A stretch of 64,000 nt of DNA from Actinoallomurus iriomotensis (GTDB lineage Bacteria > Actinomycetota > Actinomycetes > Streptosporangiales > Streptosporangiaceae). The translations under genes and the position numbers were made by a program. The notes under the pieces were generated by a model that made no database searches, was not told where the DNA came from, and saw only the letters and a program-made list of their open reading frames with translations. Position 1 is the stretch's first letter, and each line of letters starts with the position of its first letter. Location of the stretch: the NCBI RefSeq assembly GCF_030269445.1, contig NZ_BSTJ01000009.1, forward strand, positions 124,001 to 188,000. The letters run 5' to 3'. Below are positions 23,500 to 30,841 of the stretch, piece after piece.

Positions 23500-24627
23500 T
23501 CAGCGGAGCGGGCGGAAGAACGCCCGGACGTCCTCGATGAGCAGGTCGGGCGCCTGCAGCGCGGCGAAGTGCCCGCCCCGGTCGAACTCCGACCAGTGCA
23601 CCACCTCGTGGTCGCGTTCGGCCAGGCGGCGGATGGTCGAGTCACCGGGGAAGACCGCCACGCCCAGCGGCACCTTCGACGGCTCCGGCCGCCCCCAGGA
23701 GGCGGCGCTCTCCCGGTACAGCCGTGCCGCCGAGCCGGCCGTCCCCGTCAGCCAGTAGACCGTCACGTTCGTCAGGATCGCGTCCCGGTCGATCGAGCCC
23801 ACGGCGTCGCCGTAGTCGTCGAACCATTCCGTGTACCAGCCGAGCTGCCCGGCCGGTGAGTCCGCCAGCCCGTACGCGAGGGTCTGCGGCCGGGTGCTCT
23901 GGATCGCCGCGTAGCCGGACCGCTCGTCCTTCCAGCGGGCCAGCCCGGCCAGCCGTTCCCGCTCGGCCTCCGTCAGGCCGGTCAGCTCATCGGGATCACC
24001 CGACGGCAGGGCGGTGAGCGCGTTCGCGTGCACGCCGACCACCTGTGACGGGGCGACTCGCGCCAGCTGAGGGGAGATCCGGGCGCCCCAGTCGCCGCCC
24101 TGAGCGCCGTACCGCTCATGGCCCAGCCGGCGCATCAGCTCCGCCCACGCCCGCGCGACACGCGTCACGTCCCAGCCCGCCGACCGCGTCGGCCCGGAGA
24201 ACCCGTAGCCCGGCAGCGAGGGCACCACGATTTCGAACGCGTCCGCCGGATCGCCGCCGTGCGCGGCCGGGTCGGACAGCGGGCCGATGAGGTCGAGGAA
24301 GTCCGCGACCGTGCTCGGCCAGCCATGGCTCAGGATCAGCGGCATCGCCGCCGGCTCGGGCGACCGTACGTGCAGGAAGTGGATGCGCTCACCGTCGATG
24401 ACGGTGGTGAACTGCGGAAACGTGTTGAGCCGGGCTTCGTGCGCACGCCAGTCGTAGCCGGTGCGCCAATACTCGGCCAGCTCCCGCACCCGCGCGAGCG
24501 GCACGCCGTACGACCAGCCCGCGCCGGGCAACTCGTCCGGCCAGCGCGTACGGGCCAGCCGGTCGTTCAGGTCGTCGAGGTCGGCCTGGGGGACGTCCAC
24601 GCGGTACGGGCGAATGTCGTCGCTCAT
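23500..24627 (-). CDS. Epoxide hydrolase family protein (EHN domain, alpha/beta hydrolase)
   Basis: 375 residues. N-terminal EHN segment typical of microsomal-type epoxide hydrolases ([25 protein letters not shown]), HGWP oxyanion motif at 101-104, nucleophile D179 in QGGDWGA, and catalytic H353 in [10 protein letters not shown]. It hydrolyses epoxides to diols through an alkyl-enzyme ester; the natural substrate in actinobacteria is usually unknown. Cytosolic. 26 bases downstream of the epimerase gene start direction-wise, so both leftward genes may be co-transcribed. Confidence 0.9.
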   Translation of the reverse strand: MSDDIRPYRVDVPQADLDDLNDRLARTRWPDELPGAGWSYGVPLARVRELAEYWRTGYDWRAHEARLNTFPQFTTVIDGERIHFLHVRSPEPAAMPLILSHGWPSTVADFLDLIGPLSDPAAHGGDPADAFEIVVPSLPGYGFSGPTRSAGWDVTRVARAWAELMRRLGHERYGAQGGDWGARISPQLARVAPSQVVGVHANALTALPSGDPDELTGLTEAERERLAGLARWKDERSGYAAIQSTRPQTLAYGLADSPAGQLGWYTEWFDDYGDAVGSIDRDAILTNVTVYWLTGTAGSAARLYRESAASWGRPEPSKVPLGVAVFPGDSTIRRLAERDHEVVHWSEFDRGGHFAALQAPDLLIEDVRAFFRPLR

Positions 24628-24653
24628 GCCCGCCAGTGGACACCCCGTTCAGG

Positions 24654-25643
24654 TCAGGTCCTGTCCTCTGCGAACTCCGCCATCCCGTCGGCGAAGGAGA
24701 TCGAGGCGCGGAACCCCAGCTCGGCCGCGGCGCGCTCCGGTGCCGCGACGATGTGCCGGACGTCCCCGAGCCGGTACTCCCCGGTCACCACCGGCTGTGG
24801 GCCGCCGTACGCCTTGGCCAGGGCGATCGCCATCTCCTCGATCGTGTGCGGCTCGCCGCTCGCCACGTTGTACGCCCGCAGGGCGCCGGCGGCGTACGGC
24901 GCGGCCGACAGCGCCAGCACGTTGGCCCGCGCCACGTCGCGTACGTGCACGAAGTCGCGCCGCTGGCCGCCGTCCTCGAAGACCCGCGGCGCCTCTCCGC
25001 GTTCGAGACGGGACCGGAAGATCGCGGCGACACCGGCATACGGGGTGTCGCGCGGCATCCGCGGGCCGTACACGTTGTGGTAGCGCAGCGCGGTCACCGA
25101 GCCTCCCGTCGCGCGCGCCCACGACGCGGCGAGGTGCTCCTGGGCGAGCTTGGTGTCGGCGTAGGCGTTGCGCGGATCGGCCGGCGCGTCCTCACCGACC
25201 GTGCCCGGCGTCAGCGCCGCGCCGCACGACGGGCAGCGGGGCGCGAACCGTCCGGCGGCCAGGTCGGCCTCGTCGCGCGGCCCGGGCCGTGCGCGGCCGT
25301 GCGCGGCGCAGTCGTAGGCGCCCTCCCCGTACACCACCATCGACGAGGCCAGCACGAGCCGCCGGCAGTTCGCCCGCGCCATCGCGGCGAGCAGCACGGC
25401 AGTGCCCACGACGTTCGCGGACGCGTAGCCGGGCAGGTCGGAGACGTCCACGCCCAGCCCGACCTTGGCCGCCTGGTGGCAGACCACGTCGACCCCGTCG
25501 AGCCGACCGGAGACGGTGGCCTCGTCGCGTACGTCCTGGCCCGAGCGCAGGTCGAGAGTGCGCACGTCATGGCCGCCGTCCCGCAGCGCGTCCACGACGT
25601 GGGAGCCGATGAAGCCGGAGGAGCCGGTCACGAGTACACGCAT
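24654..25643 (-). CDS. NAD-dependent epimerase/dehydratase (extended SDR) with Cys-rich insertion
   Basis: 329 residues. Cofactor motif TGSSGFIG (6-13), SSMVVYGEG (100-108) and the active-site pair Y161/K165 in YADTKLAQEH. Between them lies an insertion, YDCAAHGRARPGPRDEADLAAGRF then CPSCGA (C112, C137, C140), that resembles a small zinc-binding knuckle and is seen in a particular group of actinobacterial UDP-sugar epimerase-like proteins. The substrate is likely a nucleotide sugar. Such proteins often accompany GT2/DUF2064 loci like the one 8 kb to the left. Confidence 0.88.
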   Translation of the reverse strand: MRVLVTGSSGFIGSHVVDALRDGGHDVRTLDLRSGQDVRDEATVSGRLDGVDVVCHQAAKVGLGVDVSDLPGYASANVVGTAVLLAAMARANCRRLVLASSMVVYGEGAYDCAAHGRARPGPRDEADLAAGRFAPRCPSCGAALTPGTVGEDAPADPRNAYADTKLAQEHLAASWARATGGSVTALRYHNVYGPRMPRDTPYAGVAAIFRSRLERGEAPRVFEDGGQRRDFVHVRDVARANVLALSAAPYAAGALRAYNVASGEPHTIEEMAIALAKAYGGPQPVVTGEYRLGDVRHIVAAPERAAAELGFRASISFADGMAEFAEDRT

Positions 25644-25750
25644 GGCCGCACGCTAACCACCCGGTCCGGGCGGCGTCCCGCGACGGAGGTATGCCGTAGC
25701 ACTTCCGTAAGAACGCGAACCACCTGCGTACGGGCGTAAACCGACTTGAA

Positions 25751-25812
25751 ACCTCCGACGTCCTTTGTAAGCCGCGCGCCATCGCGCGCGGCGAGGCCTT
25801 AGGAGGGCTTGA
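25751..25812 (+). promoter_or_regulatory. Leader RNA element of FG-GAP gene 1
   Basis: Contains ACCTCC (25751-25756), a 9-bp hairpin whose arms start GCCGCGCG and end CGCGCGGC (25771-25792) with a CATC loop, and the ribosome-binding site AGGAGGG just before GTG 25813. ACCTCC can pair with the ribosome-binding site. The paralogous gene at 27502 has the same arrangement, including a similar hairpin with one compensatory base change, so the structure is probably selected. Confidence 0.55.
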
Positions 25813-27354
25813 GTGAGAAGCAGCGTTTTCTCGCGAGCGTTGGCCGCCGCGGCGGTCACCGCGTTGGGGGCGGCGGGAACGACCGGCGTGGCGCACGCGT
25901 CCGTCGTCTCGGCCGGCACGACGGTGCGGGCGACGACGGTGAAGGCGGCGGCGACGGGGGCCAAGCCGTACGACTTCAACGGCGACGGCTACGCCGACCT
26001 GGCGCTCGGCGACCCGTACGGCAAGGTCGGGAGCCTGACGAGCGCGGGCTTCGTGACGATCGTGTACGGCTCGACGTCGGGCGCGAACACCGCGAAGAAG
26101 CAGGTCATCAGCCAGAACACCAGCGGCGTGCCGGGGGCCGCCGAGAAGACCGACCACTTCGGGTACTCCCTTGCGTCCCTGGACTACGACCGGGACGGGT
26201 ACGCGGACCTGCTCGTGGGCACCCCGGACGAGGACACGACCGCCGGCACGAACGCCGGGTCCGAGACGATCCTGTGGGGCAGCAAGTCGGGGCTGACCGG
26301 CACCGGCTCGCAGACCATGGCCGAGCCGTCGAACGCCGGCGCGAACCACCGGTTCGGTTTCTCGGTGACCACGGGAGACTTCGACGGTGACGGTCTGACC
26401 GACTGGGTGGACACCTCGCCCGGCGACGCCTACTTCTGGACGTTCACCACGTCGTCGCAGAACCTGCGCGCCGCCGCCGCGGCGCGGACGTTCCGTCCGG
26501 CGGCCAAGGGGCGGCCGGTGCGCGGTTCCCAGAAGGGGATCCACGCGGCGGCCGCGACCACGCTCGACGCCCTGGTCCCGGTCGGCGGTGACGTCAACGG
26601 CGACGGCCGCCTCGACCTGATCGTGGGCTGGCGCAACTCCAAGGCGGAGGCCAAGTACCAGTACGGCTTCGACGTGTGGACCGACATCTCCGCCGTCTCC
26701 CAGGACCCGGCGAAGGAGGTGCTCACCAAGCTCGACGGGCTCGCGGCGGGCGACTTCAACGGCGACGGTTACGCGGACGTCGCCGCCGGCGCGGCCGACG
26801 ACAGCGGGCGCGCGCACAGCCACCTGGTGGTCTTCCCGGGCGGCGCCGACGTCGCCATGGACGCCTCGTACCTGGTCAACCAGGAGACCGCCGGGGTGCC
26901 GGGCGCCACCGCGCTGGGCGACAAGTTCGGCACGTCGCTGTCGGCCGGGGACGTGAACAAGGACGGCAAGGCCGACCTCGCGGTCGGCGTGCCCGGACGC
27001 ACCGTCAGCGGCGCGGCGCGGGCCGGCGAGGCCATCGTGCTGTACGGCGGGACCGACGGGCTGACCGGCACCGGTTCGCAGGCGGTCTCGCAGAGCACCT
27101 CCGGCGTTCCGGGCTCGGCCGAGACCGACGACGCGTTCGGCACCGGGGTGAGCCTGCTGGACATCACGGGTGACGGCTACGCCGACCTGATCGCCGGGGC
27201 CTCGGGGGAGAACTCCCTCGACGGCTGCGTGAGCGTGCTCAAGGGCGGAACCTCCGGCGTGACCGGAACCGGCTCCGCGACCTTCGGCGCGGGGACGGTC
27301 GGTGTCTCCGGCAAGGGCGCCCAGCTCGGACGCGTCATCGGCCGGATCGGCTGA
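25813..27354 (+). CDS. Secreted FG-GAP repeat (integrin-alpha-like beta-propeller) protein 1
   Basis: 513 residues from GTG 25813. Signal peptide with cleavage around AHAS (residue 31), no membrane anchor. Seven calcium-binding FG-GAP units of the form DxNxDGxxDL, for example DFNGDGYADLALGD, DYDRDGYADLLVG, DFDGDGLTDWVD, DVNGDGRLDLIVG, DFNGDGYADVAAG, DVNKDGKADLAVG and DITGDGYADLIAG, predict a seven-bladed propeller. It is an extracellular, calcium-stabilised protein that may bind ligands or cell surfaces. It is 60-70% identical by eye to the gene at 27502, so this is a tandem duplication. Confidence 0.88.
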   Translation: MRSSVFSRALAAAAVTALGAAGTTGVAHASVVSAGTTVRATTVKAAATGAKPYDFNGDGYADLALGDPYGKVGSLTSAGFVTIVYGSTSGANTAKKQVISQNTSGVPGAAEKTDHFGYSLASLDYDRDGYADLLVGTPDEDTTAGTNAGSETILWGSKSGLTGTGSQTMAEPSNAGANHRFGFSVTTGDFDGDGLTDWVDTSPGDAYFWTFTTSSQNLRAAAAARTFRPAAKGRPVRGSQKGIHAAAATTLDALVPVGGDVNGDGRLDLIVGWRNSKAEAKYQYGFDVWTDISAVSQDPAKEVLTKLDGLAAGDFNGDGYADVAAGAADDSGRAHSHLVVFPGGADVAMDASYLVNQETAGVPGATALGDKFGTSLSAGDVNKDGKADLAVGVPGRTVSGAARAGEAIVLYGGTDGLTGTGSQAVSQSTSGVPGSAETDDAFGTGVSLLDITGDGYADLIAGASGENSLDGCVSVLKGGTSGVTGTGSATFGAGTVGVSGKGAQLGRVIGRIG

Positions 27355-27367
27355 CGACGGACCGGGT

Positions 27368-27400
27368 CCTGCCGCCGGGTTCGGAGCACTCGGCGGCAGG
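27368..27400 (+). terminator. Hairpin after FG-GAP gene 1
   Basis: CCTGCCGCC and GGCGGCAGG pair over 9 bp with a 15-base loop, 13 bases after the stop codon. It separates the two FG-GAP genes transcriptionally, though the second also has its own leader. Confidence 0.55.
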
Positions 27401-27442
27401 GCGTCCGATTTCGGCCATTTTCAACCAGTAAACCCGCCAGAT

Positions 27443-27501
27443 ACCTCCAACGTCTTCTTGATCGCCACTCGCCATCGCGAGCGGCAATCTGAGGAGGTTT
27501 G
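27443..27501 (+). promoter_or_regulatory. Leader RNA element of FG-GAP gene 2
   Basis: ACCTCC (27443-27448) followed by a GCC-x-CTCG...CGAG-x-GGC hairpin (27464-27485) with the same CCATCG loop as in gene 1, then GAGGAGG directly before GTG 27502. In the stem, one G-C pair of gene 1 is replaced by T-A here; another position has an A-C mismatch. ACCTCC is fully complementary to GGAGGT of the ribosome-binding site. Confidence 0.55.
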
Positions 27502-29043
27502 GTGAAAGTACGCGTTTTCTCGCGCGCGCTGGCCGTCACCGCGGTCACCGCACTGGGCGCGGCGGGCGTGGCCGGCACGGCTCACGCGTCCGCCGCTCCG
27601 AGCACGGCACAGGCCGCGGTGAAGGCCGCGCCGGCCGGGGCGAAGCCGTACGACTTCAACGGCGACGGGTACCCCGACCTGGCGCTGGGCAGCCCCTACG
27701 GCACCGTCGGCAGCCTCACGACCGCGGGCTTCGTGACGATCGTGTACGGCTCGGCGTCCGGGCCGAACACCGCCAAGAAGCAGGTCATCTCGCAGGACAC
27801 CGCCGGTGTGCCGGGCGTCGCGGAAAAGGCCGACCACTTCGGGTTCTCACTCACGTCCTTCGACTACGACGAGGACGGGTACGCCGACCTGATCGTCGGC
27901 GCGCCGGACGAGGACACCACCGCGGGCTCCAACGCCGGTTCGGAGACGATCCTGTGGGGCTCGTCGTCCGGGCTGACCGGCAGCGACTCACAGGCCCTCA
28001 ACGAACCCGACAGCCCCGGCGCGGACCACCGGTTCGGCTACTCGCTGGTCGCGGCCGACTTCGACGGTGACGGCCACACCGACTGGGTGGACGGAGTGCC
28101 CGGCATCAACGCGTTCTACCCGTTCCACAACCCGGGTCCGCCGGCCGTCGCGGCCAAGAGCACCACCACCCCGCCCGGGCGGGCGTTGCCGCCCGCCCCC
28201 CACGCCCAGACGGTCCGCAAGGGCAAGAAGGCCGCGACGGCGGCCGCCGCGGACAGCACCACCACCGGGTTCATCCTGGCGGCCGGTGACGTCGACGGCG
28301 ACGGGAAGCCCGACCTGGTCCTCGGCTGGCAGCAGACCGTGGCGCCGACCTCCGGGTTCGACGTGTGGCACAACTTCACCGACACGGGCCTGTCCCACGC
28401 GAACACGGCGGCCACCAGCCTCAACAGTGTCGCCGTGGGCGACTTCGACGGTGACGGGTACGGCGACATCGCGGTCGGCGGCGCCGACGAGAGTGAAGGC
28501 GTCGGCGGCCACGTGAAGGTCTACAAGGGCGACGCCGACGTCACCCTCGGCACGACGACCACGCTCACGCAGGACAGCGACAACGTGCCGGAGACGGCCG
28601 TGGCCGGCGACCGGTTCGGCTACTCGGTGGCGGCCGGTGACGTGAACAAGGACGGCAAGGCCGACCTGGCGGTCGGCGCGCCGTACAAGACCGTCACGTC
28701 GCAGTCGCACGCGGGCGAGTTCTTCCTGCTGTACGGCGGCGCGTCCGGCCTGACCGGCACCGCCTCGCAGGCGGTCTCGCAGGACACGGCCGGGGTGCCC
28801 GGTGCGGCCGAGGCCGATGACGAGCTCGGCTGGACGGTCAACCTGACCGACGTCAACAAGGACGGCTACGCCGACGTGATCGGCGGCTCCCCGAAGGAGA
28901 ACGGCACCGACGGCGCGGTGACCTACCTGGGCGGCACCGCCTCGGGCGTCACCGCCACCGGCTCGCAGGGCTGGGGCGCCGGCACGCTCGGCGTCACCGG
29001 CCGGGACGCGCAGATCGGCGTCCGCCAGGGCCGCGACGGCTGA
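27502..29043 (+). CDS. Secreted FG-GAP repeat (integrin-alpha-like beta-propeller) protein 2
   Basis: 513 residues from GTG 27502. Sec signal peptide ending near TAHAS, seven FG-GAP units (DFNGDGYPDLALGS, DYDEDGYADLIVG, DFDGDGHTDWVD, DVDGDGKPDLVLG, DFDGDGYGDIAVG, DVNKDGKADLAVG, DVNKDGYADVIGG). Paralogue of gene 1, with the main divergence in the linker after unit 3 (Ala/Pro-rich here). Conserved signal peptide sequence and leader suggest recent duplication with common regulation. Exact function unknown. Confidence 0.88.
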   Translation: MKVRVFSRALAVTAVTALGAAGVAGTAHASAAPSTAQAAVKAAPAGAKPYDFNGDGYPDLALGSPYGTVGSLTTAGFVTIVYGSASGPNTAKKQVISQDTAGVPGVAEKADHFGFSLTSFDYDEDGYADLIVGAPDEDTTAGSNAGSETILWGSSSGLTGSDSQALNEPDSPGADHRFGYSLVAADFDGDGHTDWVDGVPGINAFYPFHNPGPPAVAAKSTTTPPGRALPPAPHAQTVRKGKKAATAAAADSTTTGFILAAGDVDGDGKPDLVLGWQQTVAPTSGFDVWHNFTDTGLSHANTAATSLNSVAVGDFDGDGYGDIAVGGADESEGVGGHVKVYKGDADVTLGTTTTLTQDSDNVPETAVAGDRFGYSVAAGDVNKDGKADLAVGAPYKTVTSQSHAGEFFLLYGGASGLTGTASQAVSQDTAGVPGAAEADDELGWTVNLTDVNKDGYADVIGGSPKENGTDGAVTYLGGTASGVTATGSQGWGAGTLGVTGRDAQIGVRQGRDG

Positions 29044-29051
29044 TCCACACC

Positions 29052-29088
29052 GGGCCGGCCGCCTGCTCAGGTGCCGGGCGGCCGGCCC
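29052..29088. terminator. Perfect 12-bp hairpin between convergent genes
   Basis: GGGCCGGCCGCC and GGCGGCCGGCCC pair without mismatch around a 13-base loop. The hairpin lies after FG-GAP gene 2 and overlaps the C-terminal codons of the leftward gene at 29067. It probably terminates both. Confidence 0.7.
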
Positions 29089-29450
29089 ACCGACTCCTCG
29101 ACGGCGCGAATGGTCGGGCACGGCCAGCGCCACATGCATGCCCGGCAGCGGCGGATCGGGCTGGCCGGGTCGCTGGAGATGCCGCCCGCGTCGCGCGGCT
29201 GGTGCAGGTCGAGCAGCCGCAGGCCCAGGTCGGCGAAGGCGATCACCTCGTCGCGGGCGGAGGCGAGGAACCGCAGGTCCTCGCGCGAGAGCCGGGCCTT
29301 CACCGGCACGACGCCCTCGCGGTTGATCAGCCCCGAGAAGTAATGCGTGACGGACCGCCACGAAGTGGACTTCTGGGAACGGGTCCGGATGATCTCCAGG
29401 CGCTCGCGCAGCCGGGCGCGCCGCGGATCGTCGAGCCTGCCGCCGGTCAC
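29067..29450 (-). CDS. Conserved hypothetical protein with Cys motif, 127 aa
   Basis: Not recognised by family name. It starts with a basic helix-rich section (RARLRERLEIIRTRSQ), contains SWRSVTHYFSGLINREGVVP and LLDLHQPRDAGGISSDPASPIRRCRACMWRWPCPTIRAVEE near the end, where the C-x2-C...C spacing suggests a small metal site or redox cysteines. No membrane segment. The final Cys-containing block resembles tails seen in other actinobacterial hypothetical proteins. The last codons lie within the terminator hairpin. Confidence 0.6.
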   Translation of the reverse strand: MTGGRLDDPRRARLRERLEIIRTRSQKSTSWRSVTHYFSGLINREGVVPVKARLSREDLRFLASARDEVIAFADLGLRLLDLHQPRDAGGISSDPASPIRRCRACMWRWPCPTIRAVEESVGRPPGT

Positions 29451-29735
29451 CGTGCCCGCCCCGCCTTCCGCGCGGCGCGCGACGGGCCCGCATCGCCATT
29501 ACCCACGGCATCTAGCTTCCCTTAAGCGCGACGCGCCGGTGGGCGAAATCCCGCACATCGGGTCCCCGGAGCAGAGATGATCTAGATGTGCCCTGACCTG
29601 CGTCGGAACAATTTATAAATGTCGGGTTAAATGCGGAAAACTGCGCAGCGTTCAGGCAAAGGACACCCCACCGCCGGGCAACGGACAGTCCCTAATCTGG
29701 CTCGCCTCTGGTTCCCCCGAGCAGGGGACGCTAGT

Positions 29736-30080
29736 GTGCGGCTCGTGGAGCTAAAGATCTCGACTGCATCTCAGGGAGGTCACGCCGTCGTCTCGGTCTA
29801 CGGCGAGGTCGATCTCTATACGGCACCTAGATTGCAAACGGAGCTGGCCGCGCTCGTGCGCGACGGAGTCAGCCGGCTCGTCGTGGACCTCAGCGGGGTC
29901 GAGTTCTGCGACTCGACCGGCATGAACGTCCTGCTCTCGGCCATGAAACGCATGCGTGAGCACGGTGGTTCGCTCGAACTCGCCGCGCCGCGTTCGGCGG
30001 TCCGCAGGATTCTCCAGGTCACCGGCCTTGACACGGTGTTCTCCGTGCACGATGCCGTACCTGCCTTCGGACGGACGTAG
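29736..30080 (+). CDS. STAS-domain anti-anti-sigma factor
   Basis: 114 residues from GTG 29736, which is preceded by AGGGGA. STAS fold: VSVYGEVDLYTAPRLQTEL, LVVDLSGVEFCDSTGMNVLL, where the Ser in DSTG is the phosphorylation site of SpoIIAA/RsbV proteins, then ILQVTGLDTVFSVH. It would bind an RsbW-like kinase such as the one at 9074 when unphosphorylated. No anti-sigma gene is adjacent. Confidence 0.88.
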   Translation: MRLVELKISTASQGGHAVVSVYGEVDLYTAPRLQTELAALVRDGVSRLVVDLSGVEFCDSTGMNVLLSAMKRMREHGGSLELAAPRSAVRRILQVTGLDTVFSVHDAVPAFGRT

Positions 30081-30100
30081 CCGCCACTACCATCGCCATC

Positions 30101-30841
30101 ATGCAGGCGGACATCCAGGCCGACACGGCCGTGATCATCTCGGCCAAGGACGAGCAGGACCGCATCGGCGCGACCGTGGAGGCCGCCGCGACACTACCGG
30201 GCGTCGACCTGGTGGTCGTCGTGGACGACGGATCCACGGACGCGACGGCGCGGATCGCCGAGGGCGGGGGCGCGAAGGTCGTCCGGCACTCGCGCAACCG
30301 CGGCAAGGCCGCGGCCATGGAGACCGGCGCGTCCGCCGTGCGTCTTCTCGACGGCGACGTGCCGCGTCACCTGCTCTTCCTGGACGCCGACCTGGGCGAG
30401 ACCGCCAAGCAGGCCGGCCCGCTCGTCGAGCCGGTACGCGACGGGTCCGCCGACATGACCATCGCGGTCTTCACCGAGCTGGTCAAGCTCGGCGGACACG
30501 GCTTCGTCGTACGCCTGTCGCGCGACGGCATCAAGCGGCTCACCGGCTGGTCGGCGTCCCAGCCGCTCAACGGCCAGCGATGCATGACCCGCGCGGCCTT
30601 CGAGGCGGCCCTGCCGCTCGCGCCGGGCTTCGGCGTCGAGACCGGCCTCACCGTCGACCTGCTGCGCAAGGGCTTCCGGATCACCGAGGTCGAGGTGCCG
30701 CTCGCGCACCGCGCCACCGGCACCGACTGGCGCGCCCAGCTGCACCGCGCCCGCCAGTTCCGCGACGTCGGGCGCGCCCTGGCGGCCCGCGAGCCGGCCG
30801 TGGCCAGGCAACGGGACCGCCTGCGCCGTGCCGGACGCTGA
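30101..30841 (+). CDS. Glycosyltransferase family 2, polyprenyl-phosphate-sugar synthase-like
   Basis: 246 residues from ATG 30101. GT-A fold with TAVIISAKDEQDRIGATVEAAA, VVVVDDGSTDAT, RNRGKAAAMETGA and FLDADLGET. Lacks membrane spans. Such cytoplasmic GT2 enzymes transfer sugars to polyprenyl phosphate or short acceptors. The end overlaps the start of the next gene by 14 bases, coupling it to a membrane mannosyltransferase-like enzyme, which suggests a donor-lipid/GT-C pair. Confidence 0.88.
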   Translation: MQADIQADTAVIISAKDEQDRIGATVEAAATLPGVDLVVVVDDGSTDATARIAEGGGAKVVRHSRNRGKAAAMETGASAVRLLDGDVPRHLLFLDADLGETAKQAGPLVEPVRDGSADMTIAVFTELVKLGGHGFVVRLSRDGIKRLTGWSASQPLNGQRCMTRAAFEAALPLAPGFGVETGLTVDLLRKGFRITEVEVPLAHRATGTDWRAQLHRARQFRDVGRALAAREPAVARQRDRLRRAGR

